From DSWT01 sp035415725 (lineage in GTDB: Bacteria > Chloroflexota > Anaerolineae > B4-G1 > SLSP01): 31,679 nucleotides of DNA. Below the pieces are notes generated by a model. The model searched no databases and was not told the origin of the DNA. It worked only from the letters and a program-made list of their open reading frames with translations. The translations under genes were made by a program, and so were the position numbers. Location of the stretch: NCBI GenBank assembly GCA_035415725.1, contig DAOOGN010000049.1:1-31679 (forward strand). The letters are read 5' to 3'. Positions 8,383 to 15,841 of this stretch are shown one piece after another. How positions within the stretch are numbered: the stretch's first letter is position 1; each line of letters starts with the position of its first letter.

Positions 8383-10722
8383 ATGACCCCGCTTGTCATT
8401 TTCGTTCTGGCCTGGGTCGGGGGAGAACTCCTGGCCCAGGCCGCGCATTTTCCCCTCGTGTGGCTGCTCGTCGCCCTCCCCGCCGCGCTCGTGCTCTGGG
8501 TCGGCTGGGGGGAGCAACCCAACGTCCGCCGTGCCGTCATCGTGCTCATCGGCCTTCTGGCGGGCGCAGGACGTCTGGCGCTCGCCCAACCTCGCATCGA
8601 TACCGGGCACATCGCCTTTTATAACAACGCCGGGCGCGTTGCCATCGAGGGCGTCGTCGTCCGCGAACCCGACCGCCGGCCCACCCTCACGAACCTGCAC
8701 CTGGACGTGCAGGCCCTCATCCTCCCCGATGGCGGGCGCGTTCCCCTGCGCGGGCGCGTCCTGGTCAAAGCTCCACCCTACAACGACATCGCCTACGGCG
8801 ATCTCATCCGCGCCACCGGTTGGCTGGAATCGCCGCCCACTTTCGAGGACTTTTCCTACCGCGATTACCTGGCACGGCAAGGCATCCACTCTTTGCTGCG
8901 CCAGGCCGATATCGAGATTCTGGCCTCGCACCAGGGCTTCTTCCTGTGGGAATGGCTCTATCGCTACAAAGCGCACGCCCTGAAGACACTGCTCACCCTG
9001 CTGCCGGAGCCGCAAGCGTCACTACTCGCCGGCATCCTGCTCGGCGTGGAGAGTGGCATCCCCGACGATCTCAACGCCGCCTTCGTCGCTACCGGCACCA
9101 GTCACATTGTCGCCATCTCCGGCTTCAATCTCTCGATCATCGCAGGAATCTTTATCCAAATGGGCGGGCGGCTGTTGAAAGGACGGGGCAAAACCCTCCT
9201 GCCGCTTGTGGGATTGTGGCTCTACACCATCCTGGTGGGCGCGTCGGCGGCGGTACTGCGTGCTGCGGTGATGGCGACGGTGATGATCATCGCCCGCCGT
9301 GAAGAACGCGCCACCCACGGGCCGACGTCGCTGGCGGCGGCGGTGTTGGTCATGGCGTTGATCAACCCTTACGTGCTGTGGGACGTGGGATTTCAACTCA
9401 GCCTGGCGGCAACCCTGGGTTTGATCCTCTACACCGAGCCGGTGACCCGCGGGTTTCAGCGGCTTTTCGAGTCCTTCACCAGCCCAGAACGCGCGCAACA
9501 CCTCATCGGCTGGTTAAGCGACGCCCTCATCGTCACCATCGCGGCGCAGATTACTACCATCGGCGTCATCGTCGGCGTCTTCCACCGTCTGTCGCTGGTG
9601 ACGTTGTTAACCAATTTCCTAATTTTACCGGCCCAGCAATACGTGATGATAACCGGCGGGATAGCACTCATTGGCGGGATTATCCTCCGACCGCTAGGGC
9701 AACTTCTGGGATGGTTGGCCTGGGTTTTCCTCACCTACACGATTGAAGTGGTGCAGTGGACGGCGACCTTTCCCCTGGCATCGGTCGAATTGGGCCACAT
9801 CACGCTGCCGCTGGTATGGGGTTATTACCTGATCGTGGGGCTGATAACGTGGTGGTATAGCCATCCCGTGGACGAACGCCGGCGCCGCCTTCTCGCCCTC
9901 AAAACGGCAGCCACGTGGCAAAAGATCACCGCCGTCTCCGCCGTCATTCTGGTGATGGCCTACCTCTATACCGCGCCGGACGGACGCCTGCACGTCTTTG
10001 TGCTGGACGCGGGCCAGGGTGACGCCATTTTCATCCAGACGCCGCACGGCAAGCAAGCTCTGATCGACGGCGGGGCCGACATGCGCCAAACCCTCGCCCA
10101 GGTGGGACGGTGTATGCCCTTCTGGGATCGCCACCTGGATATGGTGATCCTCACGGCACCGGCTGCCGATCGTCTGACCGGACTGGTTCCGGTGCTGGAA
10201 CGGTACACCGTCGATGCCGTATACAGCGGACCAGAAACCGGACAAGGCAACGTCTACGCGCAATGGGAAACGTTGCTGGCGGCGCGCCCGGCGGAGAGCG
10301 TGGGAACGCTGTGGGCGGGGATGGCGTTGGAGCTGGATACAGACGTCACCCTGCACGCGCTCTGGCCCGAACCGGGAGAATACGGCCCGCTGGTGCTGCA
10401 GCTCACCCACGGCCAGACGAGTTTTATCTTCGGCGGCGACGCCACTGCCCTGGTGGAAGAGGCGCTGGTCGCCCGCGATGGCAGTGCTCTGCGCAGCAGC
10501 GTCCTGGTGCTGGCGCGCCACGGGGCCAAGTCGGCCTCCACGGCGGCCTTTTTGCAAGCCGTGGCGCCGGATGTCGCCATCATCAGCGCCGGAGACGCCG
10601 CGCCCGATCCGACGGTGCTGGCGCGGCTGATGGATACGCCCGTCTACCGCACCGCCGTAGACAGTACGCTGGAGATGACGTCGGATGGGCAGAGAATTCA
10701 AGTGGCCGCCGGCCGTCGCTGA
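8383..10722 (+). CDS. comEC: ComEC/Rec2 DNA-uptake channel with altered beta-lactamase-like domain
   Basis: Inner-membrane channel that takes up single-stranded DNA during natural transformation. Seen in 779 aa: N-terminal membrane segments and an OB-like DUF4131 region (about 1-185), the competence domain with many helices (about 200-530, including HIVAISGFNLSII and GFQLSLAATLGLI), and a C-terminal metallo-beta-lactamase-like domain (about 535-779). In that domain the usual HxDxDH-type motif (typically SHPDADH) reads TAPAADR at 591-597, so the metal ligands are missing; VLDAGQGDA, FGGDA and the later RHG remain recognisable. Length is normal. The ATG directly abuts AGGGG, an unusually short spacing, so the true start could differ slightly. 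It sits 19 bp after the pseudo-receiver gene. Confidence 0.92.
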   Translation: MTPLVIFVLAWVGGELLAQAAHFPLVWLLVALPAALVLWVGWGEQPNVRRAVIVLIGLLAGAGRLALAQPRIDTGHIAFYNNAGRVAIEGVVVREPDRRPTLTNLHLDVQALILPDGGRVPLRGRVLVKAPPYNDIAYGDLIRATGWLESPPTFEDFSYRDYLARQGIHSLLRQADIEILASHQGFFLWEWLYRYKAHALKTLLTLLPEPQASLLAGILLGVESGIPDDLNAAFVATGTSHIVAISGFNLSIIAGIFIQMGGRLLKGRGKTLLPLVGLWLYTILVGASAAVLRAAVMATVMIIARREERATHGPTSLAAAVLVMALINPYVLWDVGFQLSLAATLGLILYTEPVTRGFQRLFESFTSPERAQHLIGWLSDALIVTIAAQITTIGVIVGVFHRLSLVTLLTNFLILPAQQYVMITGGIALIGGIILRPLGQLLGWLAWVFLTYTIEVVQWTATFPLASVELGHITLPLVWGYYLIVGLITWWYSHPVDERRRRLLALKTAATWQKITAVSAVILVMAYLYTAPDGRLHVFVLDAGQGDAIFIQTPHGKQALIDGGADMRQTLAQVGRCMPFWDRHLDMVILTAPAADRLTGLVPVLERYTVDAVYSGPETGQGNVYAQWETLLAARPAESVGTLWAGMALELDTDVTLHALWPEPGEYGPLVLQLTHGQTSFIFGGDATALVEEALVARDGSALRSSVLVLARHGAKSASTAAFLQAVAPDVAIISAGDAAPDPTVLARLMDTPVYRTAVDSTLEMTSDGQRIQVAAGRR

Positions 10723-10838
10723 GAGGCTACGTCAGCGTGCACCCGTGGGATTAAAAGAGTCACCAGTACATCGTTGACCCTAGGCCCCCATTTGATTCTA
10801 TCCGTCTTTCAAAACTGGCCTGAATAGGTACAAAAATC
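10723..10838. repeat. Intergenic stretch ending in a solo MITE-like terminus and hairpin
   Basis: No gene is seen. At 10819-10838 the sequence CTGAATAG-GTAC-AAAAATC copies the right end of the adjacent MITE (11083-11101). Together with the left end of that element it forms a stem: CCTGAATAGGTAC (10819-10831) pairs, with one G-T pair, with GTATCTATTCAGG (10839-10851). It looks like the remains of an older copy beside which the intact one inserted. Confidence 0.55.
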
Positions 10839-11094
10839 GTATCTATTCAGGCTAGTAAACCTGACGAAGCCACTTATTCCCTATACCAGGTTTGGCGTAG
10901 ACTTTGGTAGGCCAGGTGCTTCTGTATGACATTTCTATAAGCCCATCCCCCCTGCCCCCCTTCCCCTCAGGAAGGGGGATTTTGGGAGGGGGTTGGGGGA
11001 TGAGAGAGTCATCGCCGATGGCCGAAGTGTCAACCCCGTATGCACTATCCCCAAAGTCCCGTTCGCCACCTGGCAAGGGTGGCTGAATAGATAC
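10839..11094 (+). mobile_element. MITE-like element, CTATTCAG family (copy A)
   Basis: A 256-bp non-coding element bounded by a perfect 12-bp inverted repeat, GTATCTATTCAG (10839-10850) and its complement (11083-11094). AAAAATC lies directly on both sides (10832-10838 and 11095-11101), a probable 7-8 bp target duplication. The first 90 bp match 25562-25652 almost base for base, and the last 45 match 25717-25761 and the complement of 31626-31679. Its middle holds an extra C/G-rich palindrome, including a potential G-quadruplex at 10974-10999, that copy B lacks. Confidence 0.8.
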
Positions 11095-11123
11095 AAAAAT
11101 CCGTGTCCTCCCATAACAACAAA

Positions 11124-11149
11124 GGCCACCCGGGGTGGACCGGGTGGCC
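11124..11149 (-). terminator. Intrinsic terminator of the corrinoid-protein gene
   Basis: A perfect 10-bp stem GGCCACCCGG / CCGGGTGGCC with a 6-base loop lies 38 bp after the corrinoid-protein stop. On the minus strand it is followed by TTTGTTGTT. Confidence 0.8.
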
Positions 11150-11187
11150 GAAAGTTTCTCGTTCGCCCAGAAGAACAGCGAGCAGCG

Positions 11188-11835
11188 CTAGGCGGCGCCG
11201 ACACCTACCAGCGATTTCGCCAAAGCCACGGCCCGACTGGCGTCGGGCGCATAACCATCTGCACCGATCTCCCTGGCGTAGGCATCCGTCACCGGCGCAC
11301 CGCCGATGATGACCTTGACTTTGTTGCGCACACCGGCTTCCTTGAGCGTCTCAACCGTGACCTTCATGTTCGGCATCGTCGTAGTCAGCAGCGCCGACAT
11401 CGCCACAATATCTACATCCTTACTCACCACGGCGTCGAGGAACTTCTCCGGCCCGACGTCCACCCCCAGGTCCACGATCTCGAATCCTGCACCCTCCAGC
11501 ATCATACACACGAGATTCTTGCCGATGTCGTGCAGGTCGCCCTTGACCGTTCCGGCGGCCACCCTGCCTGCCGGTTTCACATCCGCTTCGACCAACAACG
11601 GGCGCAGCAGCGCCAGACCAGCCTTCATAGCGCGCGCCGCGATGAGCATTTCCGGGACGAAATACTCGCCTTCTTCAAACAGCCGACCGACTTCGGCCAT
11701 CGCCGCGATGAGACCCTCCTGTAAAATATCGCCCGGCGCCACACCGACGTTAATGGCTTCCTGAACCTTTTCCTGGGTTAGGGGCATATCCCCCTCCATG
11801 ATGCTTTGACGAATCACTTCCAGAACGTTCTCCAT
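11188..11835 (-). CDS. Corrinoid (B12-binding) methyltransferase protein, MtbC/MtaC-like
   Basis: Carries a cobalamin cofactor that shuttles methyl groups between a substrate-specific methyltransferase and an acceptor methyltransferase. Seen in 215 aa: an N-terminal four-helix cap (about 1-85) and a Rossmann-like B12 domain (about 90-212) with the base-off motif GDLHDIGKN, where H102 would be the lower cobalt ligand, plus the later SALLTTTM and GGAP segments. Length is normal for a free-standing corrinoid protein. It follows the aldolase gene by 41 bp on the same strand and ends at a clear terminator. The URO-D/thioredoxin protein, the CobW GTPase and the distant pterin methyltransferase at 29600 are plausible partners. 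The methyl donor cannot be read from the sequence; trimethylamine- or methanol-type subunits are not nearby. Confidence 0.92.
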   Translation of the reverse strand: MENVLEVIRQSIMEGDMPLTQEKVQEAINVGVAPGDILQEGLIAAMAEVGRLFEEGEYFVPEMLIAARAMKAGLALLRPLLVEADVKPAGRVAAGTVKGDLHDIGKNLVCMMLEGAGFEIVDLGVDVGPEKFLDAVVSKDVDIVAMSALLTTTMPNMKVTVETLKEAGVRNKVKVIIGGAPVTDAYAREIGADGYAPDASRAVALAKSLVGVGAA

Positions 11836-11876
11836 GCTTCACCTGCCTCCCATGGGAGAATGAATTTCTAGCATTT

Positions 11877-12824
11877 CTATTGCAGCGCCAAACGCACGGC
11901 TTCGAGCTGACCGGCACTGCCGAGCATCTCGTTCTTGTGAACAATGAACTTCGCGTACTCGGCCATGAAGACTTTGCCGATGGGGCGCAAATCGAAGTTT
12001 TCCGGGTGCTCCAGGAAGTATTCGCGGTGGACGCGCGTCCACACCAGACGGCCATCGGTGTCGATGTTGACTTTGGTCACACCCAGCTCGGCGGCGCGGC
12101 GGAACTGTGTCTCGTCCACGCCCCGTGCGCCCTTGAGGTTACCGCCGGCCGCGTTGATGCGCGCGACCTCTTCCTGCGGCACCGAGCTACTGCCGTGCAT
12201 CACCAGCGGGAAGCCGGGCAGCCGCTTCTGGATTTCGGCCAGCACATCGAAGTGCAAGCCCTGCGTGCCGGTGAATTTGAACGCACCGTGGCTGGTGCCG
12301 ATAGCGCAGGCCAGTGAATCGCAACCGGTGCGCTCGACGAATTCCTTCGCTTGATCGGGATCGGTCAGCTTGGCGTTGGCCTCGTCCACTTTGACGTGTT
12401 CTTCGACGCCGCCCAACTGGCCCAGTTCGGCTTCCACCACGATGCCCCTGGCGTGCGCCGCTTCGACGACGCGCCGCGTGATGGCAACGTTGGTCTCGAA
12501 ATCCTCGTGGCTGGCGTCGATCATCACCGAGCTGTAGAAGCCGCTGTTGATGCAATCGTAGCAGGTCTCCTCATCGCCGTGATCCAGGTGGACGGCGAAA
12601 ATGGCAGTGGGGAAGACCTGGTCCGCACTGCGGATGAGGCCCTCCAGCATCAGCTTGTGCGTGTACGCGCGCGCGCCCTTGCTGATCTGGATGATAAAAG
12701 GGGCCTGGCTGTCGAGGTTGCCGCGGAACAGGCCCATCGTCTGTTCAAGGTTGTTGATGTTATAAGCGCCGATGGCATATTTGCCATAGGCATGGCGAAA
12801 AAGCTGTTTCGTTGTAACGATCAT
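11877..12824 (-). CDS. fba: Class II fructose-bisphosphate aldolase
   Basis: Zinc-dependent aldolase that splits or forms a ketose bisphosphate (DHAP plus an aldehyde), nominally a glycolytic and gluconeogenic step. Seen in 315 aa: a TIM barrel with HLDHGDEET, where D81 and H82 are the catalytic acid and zinc ligand, MIDASHEDF around 101-109, EAELGQLGG (E133), the zinc histidines in IGTSHGAFK (H179) and VMHGSSS (H210), and the phosphate-binding NIDTDGR. GAGGAG seven bases upstream supports ATG 12824. It lies 41 bp upstream of the corrinoid-protein gene, an unusual partner; a related class II aldolase with another substrate (tagatose- or deoxy-sugar phosphate) cannot be excluded. The region before the start shares a motif with the rocD upstream region. 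Confidence 0.92.
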   Translation of the reverse strand: MIVTTKQLFRHAYGKYAIGAYNINNLEQTMGLFRGNLDSQAPFIIQISKGARAYTHKLMLEGLIRSADQVFPTAIFAVHLDHGDEETCYDCINSGFYSSVMIDASHEDFETNVAITRRVVEAAHARGIVVEAELGQLGGVEEHVKVDEANAKLTDPDQAKEFVERTGCDSLACAIGTSHGAFKFTGTQGLHFDVLAEIQKRLPGFPLVMHGSSSVPQEEVARINAAGGNLKGARGVDETQFRRAAELGVTKVNIDTDGRLVWTRVHREYFLEHPENFDLRPIGKVFMAEYAKFIVHKNEMLGSAGQLEAVRLALQ

Positions 12825-12841
12825 GGTTCTACTCCTCTAGT

Positions 12842-12872
12842 TAAAAGTTGCAAAATCCGTTGACAAACTTTG
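12842..12872 (-). promoter_or_regulatory. Motif shared by the fba and rocD upstream regions
   Basis: Plus-strand AGTTG, then six bases, then CCGTTGACAAA and TTTGC lies about 20 bases before the fba start. The same arrangement occurs at 4846-4878 before rocD. A -35-like TTGTCA can be read on the minus strand, but the implied start point would remove the ribosome binding site, so it is more likely an operator or conserved leader element than a promoter. Function is unknown. Confidence 0.35.
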
Positions 12873-12918
12873 CGCTGTGCCGCAGGTGCTGTCACACTCC
12901 TTAAAAGAGTGACTGCTT

Positions 12919-13040
12919 AGGACTTACGCCAATTTCCGTTTGTAGCGACGGCTTCAGCCGTTTTTAGCTCCTCAGAGACGCCTGAAGGCGTCACTACAAA
13001 CCCTCCGCCGCTTGATTCGAGCCAGGCTGGCGTCAGTCTT
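12919..13040. repeat. Palindromic repeat unit, AGGACTTACGC family
   Basis: Ends AGGACTTACGCCA (12919-12931) and TGGCGTCAGTCTT (13028-13040) are imperfect inverted repeats (11 of 13). Inside is a second inverted pair, GTTTGTAGCGACG (12938-12950) and CGTCACTACAAAC (12989-13001), enclosing small GGCTTCAGCC and GCCTGAAGGC hairpins. Part of it recurs inverted at 31312-31360. With 13145-13164 it accounts for most of the gap between fba and the CobW gene. Confidence 0.6.
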
Positions 13041-13144
13041 GTGCTATGACTTGATGACGCAAGCATTGTATGCTATTTTCCCACCTATGCAAATGACACC
13101 CCAGGGAGTCAGATATGGCTGGGGCCGATCTCCTCACTTACTGT

Positions 13145-13164
13145 GGCCGGTCTCTGACCGCGCC
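13145..13164. repeat. GGCCGGTCTCTGACCG palindromic repeat (copy 1)
   Basis: A 20-base word GGCCGGTCTCTGACCGCGCC just past the CobW stop also occurs at 31452-31471. Here it is enclosed by GAGTCAG (about 13106) and CTGACTC (about 13169), so the 3' region could fold and may help end transcription. Confidence 0.55.
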
Positions 13165-13173
13165 ACACCTGAC

Positions 13174-13911
13174 TCAGTTCATCCGGTGCGTCGGGTGGGG
13201 GAATCTGGGATGAAAGAAAGCGATTTCGGATTCGTCGAGCGTGGCGCCGGTCGCCATCTCCGTCTGGTGGACGGCGCGGGCGACGAGGTCGCGCAACGCC
13301 GGCGCGCCGATCTCCGCCCGTGCATTGACGAGCAACGTCACCTGCGCGCCCGTGAGCGCGGGCACCGCCTGCTCCCATCCCACCTCATCCAGGGTCAGGA
13401 AGCTCACCTTGGCATCCCCGGCGCGATCCCGCACGAGAAATTTGAGGTGTCCCACCGCCACCCGCTGCTGCCGGAGCGCCTCGACCACCGCACCGATCCA
13501 ATACAGCGCCACAGCGCGCCCCTGGCCCTCGGCCACATGCAGCGTCACCGTCTCATCCAGCCACGCCAACTGCGCCTCGCCGGCGCCGTAACGCGCGTAG
13601 TCAATGTCGGCGCACGAGCCGACCGACTCCGCGAAGATGACATCGGGCTGCGCCATCTGCTGAAGCTGCGCCAGCCGCGCGTCGAGATCGTCGTAGTGGC
13701 AGCAGAAACAGCCGCCGGTCACTTCGACCGTGGGCACGTCCGCCCGCGTGAAGAACGCCGTATCCACCAGGTACTTGCCCTGGTCATTGGTGACGACGCC
13801 CACGCGCTTCCCCTGCGCCATCAAAAGTTTTGCCGCGCCGATAATGGCCGTCGTCTTGCCGCTACCCAGAAATCCACCAACAATGTGCAGATGCATAGAA
13901 TCATGATTCAT
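13174..13911 (-). CDS. CobW/COG0523-type metal-chaperone GTPase
   Basis: G3E-family P-loop GTPase, expected to deliver a metal or help activate a metal- or corrinoid-dependent partner. Seen in 245 aa: Walker A GGFLGSGKTT (12-21), the metal-binding CXCC motif GGCFCCH (C68, C70, C71), a Walker B-like region VIFAESVGSCADI and a short C-terminal half, smaller than full-length CobW proteins with a C-terminal CobW_C domain. The open frame extends upstream, but ATG 13911 is preceded by AAGGAG and overlaps the end of the URO-D gene by 11 bases, so translation is probably coupled. That tight coupling to a corrinoid-methyltransferase-like gene suggests reactivation or metal loading of the methyl-transfer proteins; this is an inference. 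Metal identity is not readable. Confidence 0.85.
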   Translation of the reverse strand: MNHDSMHLHIVGGFLGSGKTTAIIGAAKLLMAQGKRVGVVTNDQGKYLVDTAFFTRADVPTVEVTGGCFCCHYDDLDARLAQLQQMAQPDVIFAESVGSCADIDYARYGAGEAQLAWLDETVTLHVAEGQGRAVALYWIGAVVEALRQQRVAVGHLKFLVRDRAGDAKVSFLTLDEVGWEQAVPALTGAQVTLLVNARAEIGAPALRDLVARAVHQTEMATGATLDESEIAFFHPRFPHPTHRMN

Positions 13912-15289
13912 GATTTTTGACTCCTTGATTCTTGATTTGCCGGATTTTCTCCACCAGTTCCCGGTTACTGGGGATGATGGACGAGTACGCCAGTTCGCCG
14001 TTGATGTAGATGCTCGGCAGGTTCTTGACGCCCATTTTGACGACGCGGGCGACGTTCTCTTTCTGCGTGAACTTGTATTCGACCATATCCACCTGACCCG
14101 CCAGCTCTGCGGTGGCGCGGCGGGCGGCGTCGCGCATGTAGCCGCAGGCGGAGCACGTATCCGAGTCGAGCGTGAAGACTTCGACGAGGGGCCTTTCCAG
14201 CGTCGCGTAGTCCGGCAGGATGACGGCGTCCAAATCCAGTTCCGCCGCCTGGTAATGGGTGAGCATCGCGCGTGTCGCCGTCGGGTCGCGGACGGCCTGC
14301 AGGACACCGACGACGTTCTCGATGGGCACGTCATAGGGCATATCGCAGCCCGGCGCGAGGATGAAGTTGTGCGGCTCGATCTGCGCCAGCAAATCTGTTA
14401 CGAACTTCATATTGTCCTGCTGCGAGCCGAGCAGCATCCGCGTAGTGAGCGGGATGTTGCCGCCGATGGCGAGGTTGTGGGCGTCGGTGATACGCTTGGC
14501 GGCGACGAGGTCGATGTTCTCGTCCACCGAGATAGAATCCGGCCCGGTGTGGCACATCTCTTCGATGTTCTTGGTCGCATCGCCACAGACGAAGAACGAG
14601 GAATACGCACCCTGCTCGCGGATGGAGGCAAAGAGGTCGCGGCAGGGGGCGCTGAGGAACTGCCGGAAGTGGCGCGGCGAGACCTGCGAGACGAGCGGGT
14701 CCACCACGGCGATCACATCCATGCCCGCGGCGATGTAGAGCGCGGCCATGCGCTGCGCTACTTCCCTGCCGAAAGCCAGCAAGTCGTGCAAGAAGTCGGG
14801 GTGGTCGAACATATCCATGAAGATTTCCGTCCCGCGCAGGTGCGAGGCGAGGGTGAACGGTCCGGTGATCAGCCCGTAGAGCGCGGTGCGGTCACCCACG
14901 GCGGCTTTCATCCGCCGCATCACATCGAGGATGAGCGGCAGGCGACCGTCCGCCGCCTCCGGCAGGCGGGTGGGGACGGTCATCACCGCTTCCAGCGGAT
15001 GCGAAGCGACGGTGGGTGGGCCTTTCTCCACCCACACCAGGTCACAGCCGAGGATTTCTGCTTCGATTTGCAGGTCGAAGACGATGGGTTGTCCGTCCGG
15101 GTCGTAGGTCTGGTTGACGGCAAGCAGTGACTCGAACAGCTTATCGCCATCGGTGAGCACTTCGCGGGCGGTGTAGCCCTTGAGCTTGCCGGCGTGGACG
15201 CCGGCAAAGGGCACCCACGGGACGGCGGGCGTCGGCTCGTGGCGCAGCGTGGCGAGGAGCAAATCTTTGCCGGTTAATACATTCGTCAT
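13901..15289 (-). CDS. URO-D family (MtaA/CmuA-like) methyltransferase fused to a thioredoxin-like domain
   Basis: Probable zinc-dependent methyltransferase acting with a methyl-corrinoid protein, not a heme enzyme. Seen in 462 aa: a uroporphyrinogen-decarboxylase-fold domain (about 1-345) with FFVCGD (C235) and LAPGCDMPYDVPIENV (C315), positions typical of the zinc cysteines in MtaA-type enzymes. A linker follows, then a small thioredoxin/glutaredoxin-like domain (about 368-452) with a CSAC redox motif (379-382) and the cis-proline segment NLPSIYINGE. GAGGAAAG near ATG 15289 supports the start. It heads an operon with the CobW GTPase, overlapping it by 11 bases; the fba-corrinoid pair lies further downstream. 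The thioredoxin module is unusual and may keep the zinc or cobalt site reduced. The substrate is unknown. Confidence 0.85.
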   Translation of the reverse strand: MTNVLTGKDLLLATLRHEPTPAVPWVPFAGVHAGKLKGYTAREVLTDGDKLFESLLAVNQTYDPDGQPIVFDLQIEAEILGCDLVWVEKGPPTVASHPLEAVMTVPTRLPEAADGRLPLILDVMRRMKAAVGDRTALYGLITGPFTLASHLRGTEIFMDMFDHPDFLHDLLAFGREVAQRMAALYIAAGMDVIAVVDPLVSQVSPRHFRQFLSAPCRDLFASIREQGAYSSFFVCGDATKNIEEMCHTGPDSISVDENIDLVAAKRITDAHNLAIGGNIPLTTRMLLGSQQDNMKFVTDLLAQIEPHNFILAPGCDMPYDVPIENVVGVLQAVRDPTATRAMLTHYQAAELDLDAVILPDYATLERPLVEVFTLDSDTCSACGYMRDAARRATAELAGQVDMVEYKFTQKENVARVVKMGVKNLPSIYINGELAYSSIIPSNRELVEKIRQIKNQGVKNHES

Positions 15290-15388
15290 GGTCTTTCCTC
15301 ACTGTATGGATTGCGAATTATGATTCGTGATGATAGCACAGGCCATGGGAGAGGCAAATAGTGCGGACCGGGCCACCCCCGCATTAAA

Positions 15389-15431
15389 AACGAATAAACG
15401 AATGGGCGTGTCTGCCATTCGTTTATTCGTT
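15389..15431 (-). terminator. Strong hairpin terminator after the toxin remnant
   Basis: A perfect 17-bp stem (15389-15405 with 15415-15431) around a 9-base loop, built from two ACGAAT words. On the minus strand it is followed by TTTTTAATG, as expected for an intrinsic terminator just past the YafQ-like frame. Confidence 0.75.
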
Positions 15432-15452
15432 GGCCGTATGTGTGGACAGTGG

Positions 15453-15716
15453 CTATTCAAACAAATCCGCGTGGGAACCGGTACGCTCGTAGAGGATTTC
15501 AGTTGGCGTCAGCGCGTAGATGAGCAGCCAATCCGGCTCGATGGGACACTCGCGCCGCCCGGCGTAGGAACCGGTTAGCTTGTGATTTCGATAACGCGGT
15601 TCCAGTTTTTTCGCCTTCCGCCGGGCGCCCATCACCGTTTTCAGCCTGTCCATGGCCCAGCCGCGCCGCACAATGCGCTTGTAATCGCGCTCGAACTGAG
15701 CAGTGGTCTTAATCAG
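15453..15716 (-). pseudogene. yafQ: YafQ/RelE-type toxin remnant lacking a normal start and antitoxin
   Basis: YafQ toxins are ribosome-dependent mRNA interferases paired with DinJ antitoxins. The 87 codons read here match YafQ almost end to end: QFERDYKRIVRRGW, then YRNHKLTGSY with the first catalytic His, EPDWLLIY with the Asp-Trp pair, and ERTGSHADLF with the last His and Phe. The position of the second active-site His (H63 in E. coli YafQ) appears to be Pro (RECPIEPDW). There is no ATG, GTG or TTG at the expected N-terminus, only CTG 15716 or the following ATT, and the frame runs upstream into palindromic repeats with no antitoxin gene. It therefore looks like a decapitated, probably inactive orphan; initiation at CTG cannot be excluded. 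A terminator lies directly downstream. Confidence 0.75.
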
Positions 15717-15723
15717 ATAATCG

Positions 15724-15841
15724 GCGGGCTGAAGCCCCGCGCCAAAAGTACAAAGCCCCCTCAAAGGGGGCTTTCCACCGCAAGATGCCTTCCGCAGCCC
15801 GCTTGAGCGGGCTTGGCTCTTTACGCCCTGGGCTTTAGCCC
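15724..15841. repeat. Cluster of short GC-rich hairpins between toxin remnant and STAND gene
   Basis: Consecutive palindromes: GGGCT/AGCCC around 15726-15737, a perfect 10-bp stem AAAGCCCCCT/AGGGGGCTTT (15752-15774), AGCCCGCT/AGCGGGCT (15796-15813) and GGGCT-TT-AGCCC (15830-15841), the last reaching into the STAND gene's 3' end. They may terminate the STAND transcript and appear to have replaced the 5' end of the toxin locus. Confidence 0.65.

Noticed and set aside
13012..15130. Long plus-strand open frames over the CobW and URO-D genes
   Set aside because: They are the GC-rich shadow of genes with clear motifs, ribosome binding sites and coupling on the minus strand.
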